Assembly (NCBI GenBank): GCA_028097405.1
Contig: JAOHEK010000011.1
Span: forward strand, 1 to 64,000
DNA: 64,000 nucleotides
Reading direction: 5' to 3'
DNA from: Paracoccaceae bacterium
Lineage (GTDB): Bacteria > Pseudomonadota > Alphaproteobacteria > Rhodobacterales > Rhodobacteraceae
This document shows positions 37,106 to 51,323 of the stretch, piece after piece. The notes under the pieces are model-generated. The model was not told the origin of the DNA, searched no databases, and saw only the letters and a program-made list of their open reading frames with translations. Both the position numbers and the translations under genes were made by a program. Every line of letters starts with the position of its first letter. Position 1 is the stretch's first letter.

Positions 37106-37879
37106 TTAGATCTTTGGTTCACTGCGCGATGGATCAGCATAAAGCGTGCCACCACCGTAGTAGGCCATGATTTTTTCTTCCTCGAGCAATGTGACCCGAC
37201 CCGTATTGGTGATGCCCGGTACGTCTGCAAATTGACCTGAATAGATCGACCGCACGGTCACGCGATCATGTTGGATTCTGCAAAAATTGATTGGGATCAG
37301 GCGTGTTTGGCCTGTGCCCTCTGGGTTCAGATCAACGGTCAAATAGCGGACCATCTGCTCTGGCACGTCGATCCACATATCGATGATGCGTCCGATAACT
37401 TCGCCGTCGCCTGCAACCACAGGTTTGCCGCGCGGGTCTCGCCCTGCGGAGACTTCGAAGTCGGGCAAATCCGCCATTGGCTTGATCTTGTCGTGGCCGT
37501 GGGCGTCCAGCTCTGTCACATCGCGGCGCGGTGCCCACGCGGCAGGGCCAACGCCGTCAACCATTGGGTTGCCTGTTGGCACGTAAGGTGATCCAGCGGA
37601 TGCGGACGTGGCTTCTATTGCCAAGTTGGTGCGTTCCGCGTTCTGACCTGATGGGACTGATACGTCACCGCGACCATGTGGTAGGTGGAACGTCTTGTCG
37701 GCAGGCGTCGGGAACAAGCCAATGCTGGCTGACTCGTTGCCGTCTTCGCGTTCCAGCGGATAACCTTCGCGCATGTTTTCAGTCTGAAGGTAATACACCA
37801 GCAGTGCGAAAAAGATCCAGAACATCCAGATTGCGGCACTGGCCAAATCGAAGTTCCCGAAGAATTCATTGCCAATCAT
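37106..37879 (-). CDS. puhA: Photosynthetic reaction centre H subunit
   Basis: Subunit capping the cytoplasmic face of the reaction centre and guiding protons to QB. It has 257 aa with a single N-terminal helix (LASAAIWMFWIFFALLVYYLQTENMREGYPLE), then a soluble domain with VVAGDGEVIGRIIDMWIDVPEQMVRYLTVDL (PRC-barrel type). It lies after lhaA in the puh operon. Confidence 0.97.
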   Translation of the reverse strand: MIGNEFFGNFDLASAAIWMFWIFFALLVYYLQTENMREGYPLEREDGNESASIGLFPTPADKTFHLPHGRGDVSVPSGQNAERTNLAIEATSASAGSPYVPTGNPMVDGVGPAAWAPRRDVTELDAHGHDKIKPMADLPDFEVSAGRDPRGKPVVAGDGEVIGRIIDMWIDVPEQMVRYLTVDLNPEGTGQTRLIPINFCRIQHDRVTVRSIYSGQFADVPGITNTGRVTLLEEEKIMAYYGGGTLYADPSRSEPKI

Positions 37880-37897
37880 TGTTGTTTCCTTTGCGTG

Positions 37898-39325
37898 TCA
37901 TGTCGGAAAATCCGTCAGTTCTAGTTTGTGCGGATCTTGGGTGCCTACACCCTTTGCGCGGACCAACGGCCCAAGGGCGATAAGCGTTATGAAAAGCAGG
38001 CCAATCTCGATCTGATAGACCACCGAATAGCCGATAGCTGGCGCTTGCAGCACGTTGCCCAGATACCCGCTGCTTGCTGCCGTGTTGACGAGGTCGCGCG
38101 TGGCGCCGCCGACGAAAATCGACAGGCCAGCGCCAGTGGCTTGTGCAGCGCCCCACACGCCAAGTGCGAGGCCGCGACCAGCGGCCCCTTTGACGTCAAT
38201 CGTCATGGCGGCGGTTAGTGTCGCCACGGCAAACAGGCCACCGCCCAACCCGATCAATGCCGCACCTGCGTAGAATAAGACAGAGGACGACAGCGGGGCC
38301 GCCAGCAGCACGGCGCTGAACGCCGCAACACCAACAATCACTCCACGGCCACCTATGCGGTAAGGATCAAGGCCATCCGACAACCAGCGCGCTGCAAGGC
38401 CGAAGCCCAGCAAGGCGCCACCCGCCCACATTGCCGTCAGTAGCGTTGTGGCTGAGACCGAAAGCCCGAGGATTTCACCGCCATAAGGTTCCAGCAACAC
38501 ATCCTGCATATTGAACGCGATGGTGCCCAGAAAGATCGTGACCACAAGACGCGCCATATCCGTGTTACGTGTCAGGTCTGCCCAAGCGGTGCGAAAATGT
38601 GGCTGCGGCGCGCTACGTTCCTCTTTGCTCATGGGGGACATCTTTTCCTGCTTCCACAGGGCGATGACATTCAAAACCATCGTGACAACAGCAGCGCCTT
38701 GCACGACTTGGACCAACAGCAGCGCCGAATAATCTCTAAGCAGCGTCCCAATGATCACCGCCGACACGCCCATGCCCAACAGGTACATCACGTAAAGAAG
38801 AGATACGACCTTTGCGCGGGTCTCTTCGCTGGCGCGGTCAGCAGCAAGGGCAAGGCCCGCGGTCTGTGTCATATGCATGCCAAGTCCCGTGAGCAAAAAC
38901 GCAAGGGCCGCCGCGACTTGGCCAAACATGCCAGCGTCAATCGCGCTGTCGCCTGCCAGAACCAACAAAGCCATCGGCATGATCGCAAGACCGCCAAATT
39001 GCCAAAGCGTGCCAAACCAGAGATACGGCACCCGCTTCCACCCGATGGCAGAGCGATAATTATCAGATTTGAACCCCAGCAACGCGCGGAACGGCGCGAT
39101 CAAAACAGGAATCGCAATCATGCTGGCCACGATGAACGCAGGCACCGACAATTCCACGATCATCACGCGGTTGAGCGTGCCCAATAGCATCACAGCAGCC
39201 ATCCCGACCGAGATTTGGAACAGCGACAACCGCAGCAACTGCTTGAGCGGCAAACCGTCGCTGGCTGCATCCGCAAAGGGCAGCATTTTGAGGGTCATAC
39301 CTTTGACAGCACGCTTGGGGATCAT
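37898..39325 (-). CDS. lhaA: LhaA, PucC-family light-harvesting 1 assembly protein
   Basis: MFS-type membrane protein needed for LH1 assembly. It has 475 aa and about 12 helices. Family segments are LFQISVGMAAVMLLGTLNRVMIVELSVPAF, RALLGFKSDNYRSAIGWKRVPYLWFGTLWQFGG and EPYGGEILGLSVSATTLLTAMWAGG. It overlaps bchM by four bases. Position directly before puhA marks it as lhaA rather than the bchG-side paralogue. Confidence 0.94.
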   Translation of the reverse strand: MIPKRAVKGMTLKMLPFADAASDGLPLKQLLRLSLFQISVGMAAVMLLGTLNRVMIVELSVPAFIVASMIAIPVLIAPFRALLGFKSDNYRSAIGWKRVPYLWFGTLWQFGGLAIMPMALLVLAGDSAIDAGMFGQVAAALAFLLTGLGMHMTQTAGLALAADRASEETRAKVVSLLYVMYLLGMGVSAVIIGTLLRDYSALLLVQVVQGAAVVTMVLNVIALWKQEKMSPMSKEERSAPQPHFRTAWADLTRNTDMARLVVTIFLGTIAFNMQDVLLEPYGGEILGLSVSATTLLTAMWAGGALLGFGLAARWLSDGLDPYRIGGRGVIVGVAAFSAVLLAAPLSSSVLFYAGAALIGLGGGLFAVATLTAAMTIDVKGAAGRGLALGVWGAAQATGAGLSIFVGGATRDLVNTAASSGYLGNVLQAPAIGYSVVYQIEIGLLFITLIALGPLVRAKGVGTQDPHKLELTDFPT

Positions 39326-39987
39326 GGCCGATACTCCAACGCTTGGCTAATGTAGAAGCCAGAGGTTACGCGCGTTAGATCGCGCACATGACCCGATGTT
39401 TTTGCGGCGATTTTTGCAGTCTGGTGCGGGATCATTGTCGGCGAGCGGTCGCTGCGCGGGAACAGTTTGCCCACTCGCCACATCGCCATCAAAAGCGGGG
39501 TGCGCGGGGCTACAGTAAATACCATGTTGTCGTTTAGACGCGGCGTAAGGCCGTCTAGGATCCGCGCGATATCGTCGGCGGAATAGTAAATCATGCTGTC
39601 CATCGCAATGATATGATCAAATGTCCCAAGCGCTGGATTCAACATATCGCCCGCTGAAAACGACATCGTGCCGCGTGTGCCAGCAGGTTTGCGCTTTTCA
39701 GCGATTGCGACCAGTTGCGGGGAGATATCGACGCCGACCATATCGGCACCACGCGCCGCCAACTCGAACGACAAAGCGCCGGTGCCGCAACCTGCATCCA
39801 ATATCCGCGCCCCTGTCAGGTCATCTGGCAATTGCCCAATCAGGACATCGCGCATCCGATCACGGCCCGCACGTACTGTCGCACGGATACCGGACACGGG
39901 CGCATCAGATGTCAGACGCTCCCATGTTTTGGTTGCTGTACGGTCGAAATAGGTTTCGACATTGTCGCGTGTGGCCTCGTAAGTCAT
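39322..39987 (-). CDS. bchM: Mg-protoporphyrin IX O-methyltransferase BchM
   Basis: SAM-dependent methylation of the C13 propionate of Mg-protoporphyrin IX, giving the substrate for AcsF. It has 221 aa: YFDRTATKTWERLTSDAPVSGIRATVRAGRDRMR at the N-terminus and the SAM motif ILDAGCGTGALSFELAARGADMVGVD near residue 62. Its ATG abuts the bchL stop with no gap. Confidence 0.96.
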   Translation of the reverse strand: MTYEATRDNVETYFDRTATKTWERLTSDAPVSGIRATVRAGRDRMRDVLIGQLPDDLTGARILDAGCGTGALSFELAARGADMVGVDISPQLVAIAEKRKPAGTRGTMSFSAGDMLNPALGTFDHIIAMDSMIYYSADDIARILDGLTPRLNDNMVFTVAPRTPLLMAMWRVGKLFPRSDRSPTMIPHQTAKIAAKTSGHVRDLTRVTSGFYISQALEYRP

Positions 39988-40896
<909 letters not shown>

Positions 40897-40909
40897 TCAA
40901 AGGTTTGGG

Positions 40910-43900
40910 TCATTCGGCTGCAATGCCCTCTAGTCTGTCTTCAATTGCGTCCGCTGCATTTTGCAGCGCGCTCAATGTGTCGGCGTCTGGTGTCCAATAG
41001 TCCCGGTCGGATGCTTCCAGCAGGCGGTTCGCCATGCGCATGGACGCCTGCGGGTTCAATTCTGCGAGGCGTTTGCGCATTACGTCATCCAGCACAAATG
41101 TCTCGGACAATTCTTCGTAGACCCAAGGGTCCACCTTGCCTGTTGTCGCGGACCAACCCACGGTATTGGTGATGCTGGCTTCGATCTGACGCACGCCTTC
41201 GTGGCCATGCTTCAAAAGTGGTTCGTAATATTTTGGGTTCAGGCTGCGGGCACGTGTTTCCAGTGCCACCTGTTCGCGCAAGGTGCGCACCTTGGCACCG
41301 CCACGTGTCTGATCACCGATATAGATCGGGGTTTCTTTGCCGCCCTTTGCGCGTTTCACCGCAGCCGCAATGCCGCCTAACGTGTCAAAGTAATGGTCAA
41401 CCGTTGTGATCCCAAGTTCGACTGATTCAAGATTTTGGTAGGCCAATTCCACATGGGCAAGCGTGTCTTGCAACAATTCCGCCTGCTTGGACGCTTCGCC
41501 ATCTGTGCCGTAAGCAAAGCTTTTGCGGGCCTGATACGCGTCGGCCAAATCGGCGTCATCGTCGAAGGCTGAGCTATCAACAAGCTGGTTTACATTGGAC
41601 CCATATGCGCCCTCAGCATTGGAAAAGACGCGCAGGGCGGCAATCTTCATGTCGCAACCCTGTGATTGGGCAAAGGCCAAGGCATTGGCGCGTATCGGGT
41701 TCATCGCGAGCGGTTCGTCCGCCATGGCACATTGATAGGCGGCATCGGCCAGAAGCTTAGTCTGCAACGGCAAAAGATCGCGGAAAATGCCGGAGAGCGT
41801 CATCACTACATCAACGCGAGGACGTCCGAGCGCCTCAAGAGACAGCAAGTCAGCACCGGACAAACGTCCGTGGCCGTCAAACCGCGGCACAGCGCCCATC
41901 AAAGTCAAAGCCTGTGCAATTGGCCCACCGTTGGACTTGATATTGTCCGATCCCCACAGAACAAGCGCCACAGTCTTTGGCAAGCCATCGTGGGTGCGCA
42001 GCAGTTCGTCGGCCTGACGGGCCCCGTCTTGCATCGCAAACGCTGTCGGCATCCGGAACGGATCAAACGCGTGAATGTTACGGCCTGTTGGCAGAATGTC
42101 TGGCGCGTTGATCACATCGCCGCCCGCGACAGGTTTGATGTATTGTCCGTTTAACCCGCGCATTAGGGCATCTAGCTCAACACTCTGGGACAGATGCTGG
42201 CGCGCGGTCTCTTTGGCCTGAGCTGTGTCAAACGTCATCAGAGCCAAAGTGTGTTCAACCGCATCTGCCGTCATCTCACGGCCAACGACATGCAAGCCAT
42301 CAGGGATCAGCGCATCTTCGGTTTCCAGCAGCTTGATCCATAACGATCCAAGATTATCGCTTGGCAAATGCATGGTTTCCGCTTGTGCGCGGATCATGTC
42401 TTCGAGCCCACGGCGCCCGTCGTCATCTGGCATCATGCTACGCCATTTGGTGAGACTGTCTTTGAGATCAGCCAACCCACGGTACAAGCCGGAGTTCTGC
42501 AAAGGCGGGGTCATATGTGTGATGGTGATCGCGTTGCTACGGCGTTTGGCCAGCGTCGCCTCAGACGGATTATTTGCAGCATACAGATACACATTTGGCA
42601 TATTGCCGATCAAGCGATCTGGCCAATCATTACCGTTACAGCCGTTCTGTTTCCCCGGCATAAATTCCAATGCACCATGCATCCCGAAGTGCAGCAGCAC
42701 ATCGGCCTTCAAGTCGTGCTTCATAAACTGGTAGAAGGCGCTGAACGCATGGGTTGGTGCGAAACCTGTCTCGAACAGCAACCGCATCGGGTCTCCCTCG
42801 TACCCGAAGGTGGGCTGTACACCAACGAAGACACGACCAAATTGCGCGCCAAGGATGAAGACATCCGACCCATTGGATTGGATACGGCCGGGGGCAGGGC
42901 CCCAGACGGTCTCTATTTCGGATAACCAAGGCGTATTGGCAACAATATCATCAGCACTGACGCGGGCCGTGACGTTAGCTTCTTGCCCGTAAGACATGGC
43001 GTTACCGTGTAAAACAGCCTCGCGCAGTTGGTCGACGGTTTGCGGCGGTGTGACGTCATAGCCGTCAGCGGCCATCTTATGCAGCGTGTTGTGCAGGCTT
43101 TCGAAGACAGACAGATACGCGGCAGTGCCCACCGCACCCGCATTCGGCGGGAAGCCGAACAATACGATGCCCACGGTCTTTTCCGCATTTGTCTTGCGGC
43201 GTAAGGTCGCCAAGCGCGCAGTTTTTTCGACCAACGCATCGATACGTTCAGGGCAGGGGGCCATCGCTTTAATCGCACCCACCGAAGCGCACTTATAAGC
43301 ACAACCCGTGCAACCGTTTGGCGCATGGCGACCGGCAAAGACTGTTGGGTTCGTGGCACCATCAATCTCTGGCAATGCAACCAGCATCGTGGCTTCAATC
43401 GGGCTGAGCCCTTGGCCACCGTCAGCCCATTGGGACAGTGTCTGAAATTCAAGCGGTTGGGCCGCGATATACGGCACATCTAATGCAGACAAAGCGGCAA
43501 TGGCCCCTTCGCTGTCGTTATACGCAGGGCCACCGACAAGGGAAAAACCCGTCAGAGAGACAATCGCGTCGATACGTCCAAGATGATACGCATCAATCGC
43601 CGGGCGCGCATCAAGGCCACCTGCAAAGGCTGGAATAACCCGCATTCCTTGCGCCTCAAAGCTGCGAATGACGTGATCGTAATGGGCCGTGTCACTTGCC
43701 AAAATATAACTACGCAACATGACGAGACCGATTGTCGGGCCGATGCCCTTGATCGGCAAATCAGCGAGATCTGTTGCAATATGATGATCCGGTAAATCAG
43801 GGTGATAGAGACCGACCTCAGGGTATTCGACAGGCGCGTCGGCCTGCACACCACGCCATTCTGTGCGTGACGCGTAGCGAGAGATCATGAACCGCACAAG

Positions 43901-44444
43901 GCTTTCGATATTGTCGTCAGACCCACCCAACCAATATTGCATCGTCAAGAACCAAGCCCGCAGATCTTGGCTTTTGCCCGGAATGAGACGCAGAATTTTA
44001 GGGATGCGACGCAGCATCTTCATCTGACCCGCACCAGCGTTACCGGACTTCTTGGCAGGCTTCAGCTTTTTCAACAGCGCCATTGCACCTGTCGCCGGGC
44101 GCAGCATATCCAAATCGCCCATTTTGGTTAGCTGCACAATTTCCTGATCAGCGATGATACCGGCCATGGCATCGCAGCCGTCGCGGCGGGCCTTCAGGTC
44201 AGGCAAAATCGCTTTGATATGTTCTTCGAGGAAGATCACCGAGGTCACAATGATATGCGCCGATGCGATATCAGCCTTCGCCGCGTCCAAGGCCTGCGGA
44301 TCTTTTGCCCATTCGGCCGCCGCATGAATTTTCAAGGCTAGGCCCGGAAAATCAGCCGCCAATTGCGGGGCTACGCGTGCAGCCGGACCTGCCGCGTGGC
44401 GATCCAGCGTTAACAACACAACGTTGTACGGTTGATATGTTATT

Positions 44445-44455
<11 letters not shown>
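40910..44455 (-). CDS. bchH: Magnesium chelatase subunit H
   Basis: Large catalytic, porphyrin-binding subunit that inserts Mg2+ into protoporphyrin IX. The track ORF starts about 33 codons too early, inside bchB. TTG 44455 ([27 protein letters not shown]) matches the family N-terminus, gives about 1181 aa and overlaps the bchB 3' end by 11 bases. CobN/BchH signatures include [17 protein letters not shown], the [30 protein letters not shown] segment and [12 protein letters not shown] in the middle. No ATG fits. Confidence 0.96.
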
Positions 44456-47733
<3,278 letters not shown>

Positions 47734-47789
47734 GTAGCCCCCCTGAGGCCATTCGGTAATGATTAAAATCTGGCAGAAACCATCCAGTG

Positions 47790-47807
47790 TGTCAACTTTG
47801 AGTTACA
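47790..47807. promoter_or_regulatory. PpsR/CrtJ operator, bchF side
   Basis: TGTCAACTTTGAGTTACA fits TGT-N12-ACA. It is in the bchF/aerR divergent region and paired with 47886-47903 (96 bp centre to centre). Confidence 0.83.
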
Positions 47808-47885
47808 CTATACCGAATATATATTTCTGCTCTCACGTGATGAAAGATGCGATTAGCGATTGCAAAATGCGTATTCCGAGAAAAC

Positions 47886-47903
47886 TGTCACAAAATATTG
47901 ACA
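47886..47903. promoter_or_regulatory. PpsR/CrtJ operator, aerR side
   Basis: TGTCACAAAATATTGACA fits TGT-N12-ACA. It lies 82 bases before the aerR start, so aerR (and perhaps ppsR) may be under PpsR control. Confidence 0.8.
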
Positions 47904-47984
47904 TATTGTCGCTGATCAGAAACGATACTGTTGCACGTCTCATTGCGCGGGACATACGGGCGCAGAAAACAGTGGGGGAAACCT

Positions 47985-48755
47985 GTGTCGCAGCAACAGC
48001 ATCTTTTTCCAGTTGATGGCAAAAGTAGGGTCGTTCAGATTGCGCGACGCGCTCTTCGCGATTTGGCGTCTTGCGATGAGGCCACCGCGCAGGGCGCAGG
48101 CAGAAACCCGAGCGATCGGAACAGCGTCAGCGCAGTGTCAAAACGTATTTTCAGCAGTGCCCTTGCCCCTAGATCGACCGCTCTGATGGAAACTTTGTGC
48201 GCGCTCAAAAAAGAGGGCCATCGCAGTCCACAACTCGCCTTTGATCTTATCCCGATTGTCGCACGGCAACTTGGCGACGCATGGAACAGAGACGAGATTT
48301 CCTTTGCCGATGTGACGATTGGATGCGCAAGGCTGCAACATGCATTGCACCAATTGACAGATATCTCGGAAAACCCAGTTCTTTCGCCCGAACATCGACG
48401 CCTTGATTGCTTGGTCCTACTGCCAGCAGGGGCACAACACACGCTTGGCGCGACCGTGATAACGAAACAATTGCGTCATGCGGGCATCCGCATCGATCAA
48501 GATCTCGCCGCGACGCCAAACACACTTTCCACACTGGCGAAAACACAAGTGTTTGACGTCATATTCATCTCAGCATCACTGTCCGAAACATCTGACACTC
48601 TGCGCCGATTGGTCGATGCATCTCGCCTGCAATGGGCTGATTCTAAAATCATTTTAGGTGGTACATTCGAAGCGTATGGCCCCAGGGCAATCGCGACTAC
48701 AAAGGCCGATTATGTAACGCAAGATTGGCAAGAAGCCCTCGACTTTTGCATCTAG
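47985..48755 (+). CDS. aerR: AerR/PpaA, B12-binding antirepressor partner of PpsR
   Basis: Cobalamin-binding regulator that works with CrtJ/PpsR to adjust pigment gene expression to light and oxygen (known for Rhodobacter AerR/PpaA). GTG 47985 (MSQQQHLFPVDGKSRV) follows GGGGGA and is preferred over TTG 47931; this gives 256 aa. The C-terminal half is a B12-binding-like (SCHIC) domain: the cobalamin-ligand His in PAGAQHTLGATV, then FDVIFISASLSETSDTL and ADSKIILGGTFEAYG. The first part holds the helical module ending in GDAWNRDEISFADVTIGCARLQ. It lies directly upstream of ppsR. Confidence 0.9.
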   Translation: MSQQQHLFPVDGKSRVVQIARRALRDLASCDEATAQGAGRNPSDRNSVSAVSKRIFSSALAPRSTALMETLCALKKEGHRSPQLAFDLIPIVARQLGDAWNRDEISFADVTIGCARLQHALHQLTDISENPVLSPEHRRLDCLVLLPAGAQHTLGATVITKQLRHAGIRIDQDLAATPNTLSTLAKTQVFDVIFISASLSETSDTLRRLVDASRLQWADSKIILGGTFEAYGPRAIATTKADYVTQDWQEALDFCI

Positions 48756-48836
48756 GGATTTCGCTTTGGAAAGAATGCAGCTAAGGGACTCTCTCGATAT
48801 CACAGCAGAATACAGTTTTACGAAGGGCCAATAAGT

Positions 48837-50249
48837 ATGACGTCACAAGACGAACTGACATGGACCAGCGGTTTGATCCCAGTGATCGAAGCGAATGTCG
48901 CAGCACAGATCGTCTCGCGCGTATCAGATTTGGCCCTGATCGTGGATGCGTCAGGCAAAATTGTAGCGGCAAGGTGCAACCCCAAATTTATGGGGGAATC
49001 CTATATCTCCCAATGGGACGGCGCGCAGATCCAGCAAACGCTGACTGTTGAATCTGTCTCCAAATTCGAAAAACGACTGGCGATGTTCTTGAGCGGCGGC
49101 GAAGACGTGCTGCCGGTCGAATTGAACCACAGAGCCCACAAAGATTTCGACGAATTGCCCGTCAGATATTCCTTCCATAAGCTGGGCAAAGCCAACGACG
49201 TTTTGTTACTCGGAAATGATCTGCGACGCACCGCCGAGATGCAGCAGCAATTGGTTGCGGCCCAACTCGCTCTTGAAGCCGACTACGAGGCGCAACGCGA
49301 ACAAGACATCCGGCTACGTGTCCTAATGGAATCGTCTGATGTGCCCACTGTGTTTGTCTCAGTCTCGACGGGTCAAATCGTGTCATGCAACGCAGCGGCC
49401 GAGTTATTGCTGGGAAAATCGCGTGACCATTTGATTGGTGAAAGCTTTGCAGATGAATTTGAGGCGAAAGGCCGCAAGGATGTCGTCGACCGGATGGTGG
49501 TTGCGGCAACCGAACAATCCGAAGCACCTGTTGTTGCCAAAAGCATCAAAGGCAACCAAAAGCTGACGCTGATCCCAACATTATTCCGCGGCACAAATGG
49601 TCAAATGCTGCTGTGTAAGATTAATCTGGCAAAGTCGCGGACCGCTACTGCTGATCAAATTCAAGGCCAATTGACCGAACTGTTTCAACAAGGCGTGGAT
49701 GCATTTGTTTTCGTCACAGCCTCAGGTCAAATCCTCAGCGCGAACGAGGCCTTTCTTAAGATTGCCAATGTGACCCATTCGCAATCGATCAAGAATAAGG
49801 CGATGACGGATTTTCTTATTCGCGGCTCCGTTGACCTGAACGTTATGATCGAGAATGCAAAGCGGTCTGGCGGGATGCGTCTTTACGCCACCAAAATTGT
49901 GAGCGAACAGGGTGCAGAATGTGCGGTCGAGATTTCGACGACGCAGCTTAAAGCGGGCATTGATCCCATCTTTGCAATGGTCATCCGCGACTCCCACCGG
50001 GTCGAAACATCGACGACCAAGCGCAAACAGATCACTGACGTTGACATGCATTCTGTGATCGAGCTGATTGGCGGGCAATCCTTGAAAGACATCGTCGCCA
50101 GAACGACGGACGTTGTTGAAAAAATGTGCATAGAGACGGCTGTTGAAATGACATCAAACAACCGCGTCGCCGCTGCCGAGATGCTAGGGCTGTCGCGTCA
50201 ATCGTTGTACGTCAAGCTGCGTAAATATGGGTTGGTCAGCAAAAGCTGA
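48837..50249 (+). CDS. ppsR: PpsR/CrtJ, redox-sensing repressor of photosynthesis genes
   Basis: PAS-domain repressor binding TGT-N12-ACA sites and acting on bch, crt, puc and hem genes under oxygen. It has 470 aa: an N-terminal PAS-like region (residues ~20-130), a Q-linker helix (~135-160), two further PAS domains (~165-265 and ~280-385) and a Fis-type HTH at the C-terminus (NNRVAAAEMLGLSRQSLYVKLRKYGL). Cys260 (MLLCKINLAK) and Cys431 (VEKMCIETAVEM), next to the HTH, fit the redox-active pair described in Rhodobacter. It abuts the convergent B12-type gene with no gap. Confidence 0.95.
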   Translation: MTSQDELTWTSGLIPVIEANVAAQIVSRVSDLALIVDASGKIVAARCNPKFMGESYISQWDGAQIQQTLTVESVSKFEKRLAMFLSGGEDVLPVELNHRAHKDFDELPVRYSFHKLGKANDVLLLGNDLRRTAEMQQQLVAAQLALEADYEAQREQDIRLRVLMESSDVPTVFVSVSTGQIVSCNAAAELLLGKSRDHLIGESFADEFEAKGRKDVVDRMVVAATEQSEAPVVAKSIKGNQKLTLIPTLFRGTNGQMLLCKINLAKSRTATADQIQGQLTELFQQGVDAFVFVTASGQILSANEAFLKIANVTHSQSIKNKAMTDFLIRGSVDLNVMIENAKRSGGMRLYATKIVSEQGAECAVEISTTQLKAGIDPIFAMVIRDSHRVETSTTKRKQITDVDMHSVIELIGGQSLKDIVARTTDVVEKMCIETAVEMTSNNRVAAAEMLGLSRQSLYVKLRKYGLVSKS

Positions 50250-51095
50250 TCATCCCACCATGTTGGTTTGCCACAAGCGTTCCAATTGATCGCGCGCTTC
50301 ATCGACGGATCCCGCGATACCGTCCAACCCCATCAATGACAGGATCGGTCGGACTGCATCTACGTTTGATCCACTGACCAACAAAATTGCATGCGGGCAG
50401 CAAATATGTAGTGCAACAACCAACCGCGACAGGGCCTCAATCGAATGTTCACCGCTGATCGACAAACCTACAATACTTGATGGTGCATTTTCAATTTCCT
50501 TGACCAGTTCATCGTGGTCTAGCCCAACTTTCAGAGCGATTTCCCATCCCTCTTTACGGAACATGTCGGCAGCCATATGGACGCCAAGCGTGTGGTCTTC
50601 ACCTGGCACGGATGCAAAAATAGCGGTCTTGTCCTGCGCCACAATTTTTGGTTCGAACAGATGCCGCATGCTCCGCATAATGGAGAACATACGCCCCGTG
50701 CCAATCGTGACTTGGGAGAACGACAACGTGTCACTCTCCCACTTTTCACCCAAAAGACGGGCTGCGGCTGCAAGCTGTTTGAAATAGATATCCTCTGGGT
50801 GCACGCCGTCCGCACGCAGATTTGTAATCACGGTTGCAGCCGCAGTTTCATCATCAGAAATAAGAGCTGTGCAAAGAAGCTCTAGCTCTTCTTCAGTGGC
50901 CTCATAAGGAACATGCTTCAGTGCGTCTTGTTTCGACGCCACCCGCAAAATAACTTCGCGCGCAAGATCCATCATCAGGTTTTCGGGTAACCGTTCGCTC
51001 AGTCTGCGAATATTGGCTTCACTTCGACGGTAAGCATCGATCTCGATAGGAACGTCTGTCTCTCTTATCAACAAAACTTTATCCTCCCCCGCCAT
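50250..51095 (-). CDS. B12-binding/SCHIC-domain regulator, second AerR-like protein
   Basis: Predicted cobalamin- or haem-binding sensor. ATG 51095 (MAGEDKVLLIRETDVP) follows GGGGAGG and gives about 281 aa. The C-terminal ~140 residues are a B12-binding-like fold: VPGEDHTLGVHMAADMFRKEGWEI with the ligand-type His, then VGLSISGEHSIEALSRLV and AILLVSGSNVDAV. The middle has the same LGEKWESDTLSFSQVTIGTGRM helical module as AerR. It has no HTH, so it probably works through a partner. It lies downstream of the bphO-bphP-regulator set on the same strand and tail-to-tail with ppsR. An AppA-SCHIC-like role is possible; no BLUF domain is present. Confidence 0.75.
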   Translation of the reverse strand: MAGEDKVLLIRETDVPIEIDAYRRSEANIRRLSERLPENLMMDLAREVILRVASKQDALKHVPYEATEEELELLCTALISDDETAAATVITNLRADGVHPEDIYFKQLAAAARLLGEKWESDTLSFSQVTIGTGRMFSIMRSMRHLFEPKIVAQDKTAIFASVPGEDHTLGVHMAADMFRKEGWEIALKVGLDHDELVKEIENAPSSIVGLSISGEHSIEALSRLVVALHICCPHAILLVSGSNVDAVRPILSLMGLDGIAGSVDEARDQLERLWQTNMVG

Positions 51096-51119
51096 GTTAC
51101 AGCCTCCCCGCTGTCGCAC

Positions 51120-51323
51120 TTCTCTCCGCCTGTGAGATCAAATAACCCGCAAAATTCAGACCTCAAGGCAACGGCTCAATTGTTCTTGTCGCATGACGGC
51201 AAAGACCGGCCATTTTTTTCGCTAGAACATTTTCGACGATACTGCGTGAACGTAGGTCAGAAGTATTCGTGGGAGATAGTCCGGATATACCAGTGCGTAT
51301 TAATACGTGGGCGCTATCCGTAG
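51120..51323. promoter_or_regulatory. Intergenic region upstream of the B12-type gene
   Basis: A 200-bp gap with no convincing gene; the 63-aa plus-strand ORF in it has no family features. It holds a perfect 12-bp palindrome CGTATTAATACG at 51296-51307, just beyond the response-regulator stop. No TGT-N12-ACA site was found. It probably carries the promoter of the B12-type gene. Confidence 0.45.

Noticed and set aside
51132-51323. 63-aa plus-strand ORF
   Set aside because: No ribosome site, no family features, lies in a probable promoter gap.
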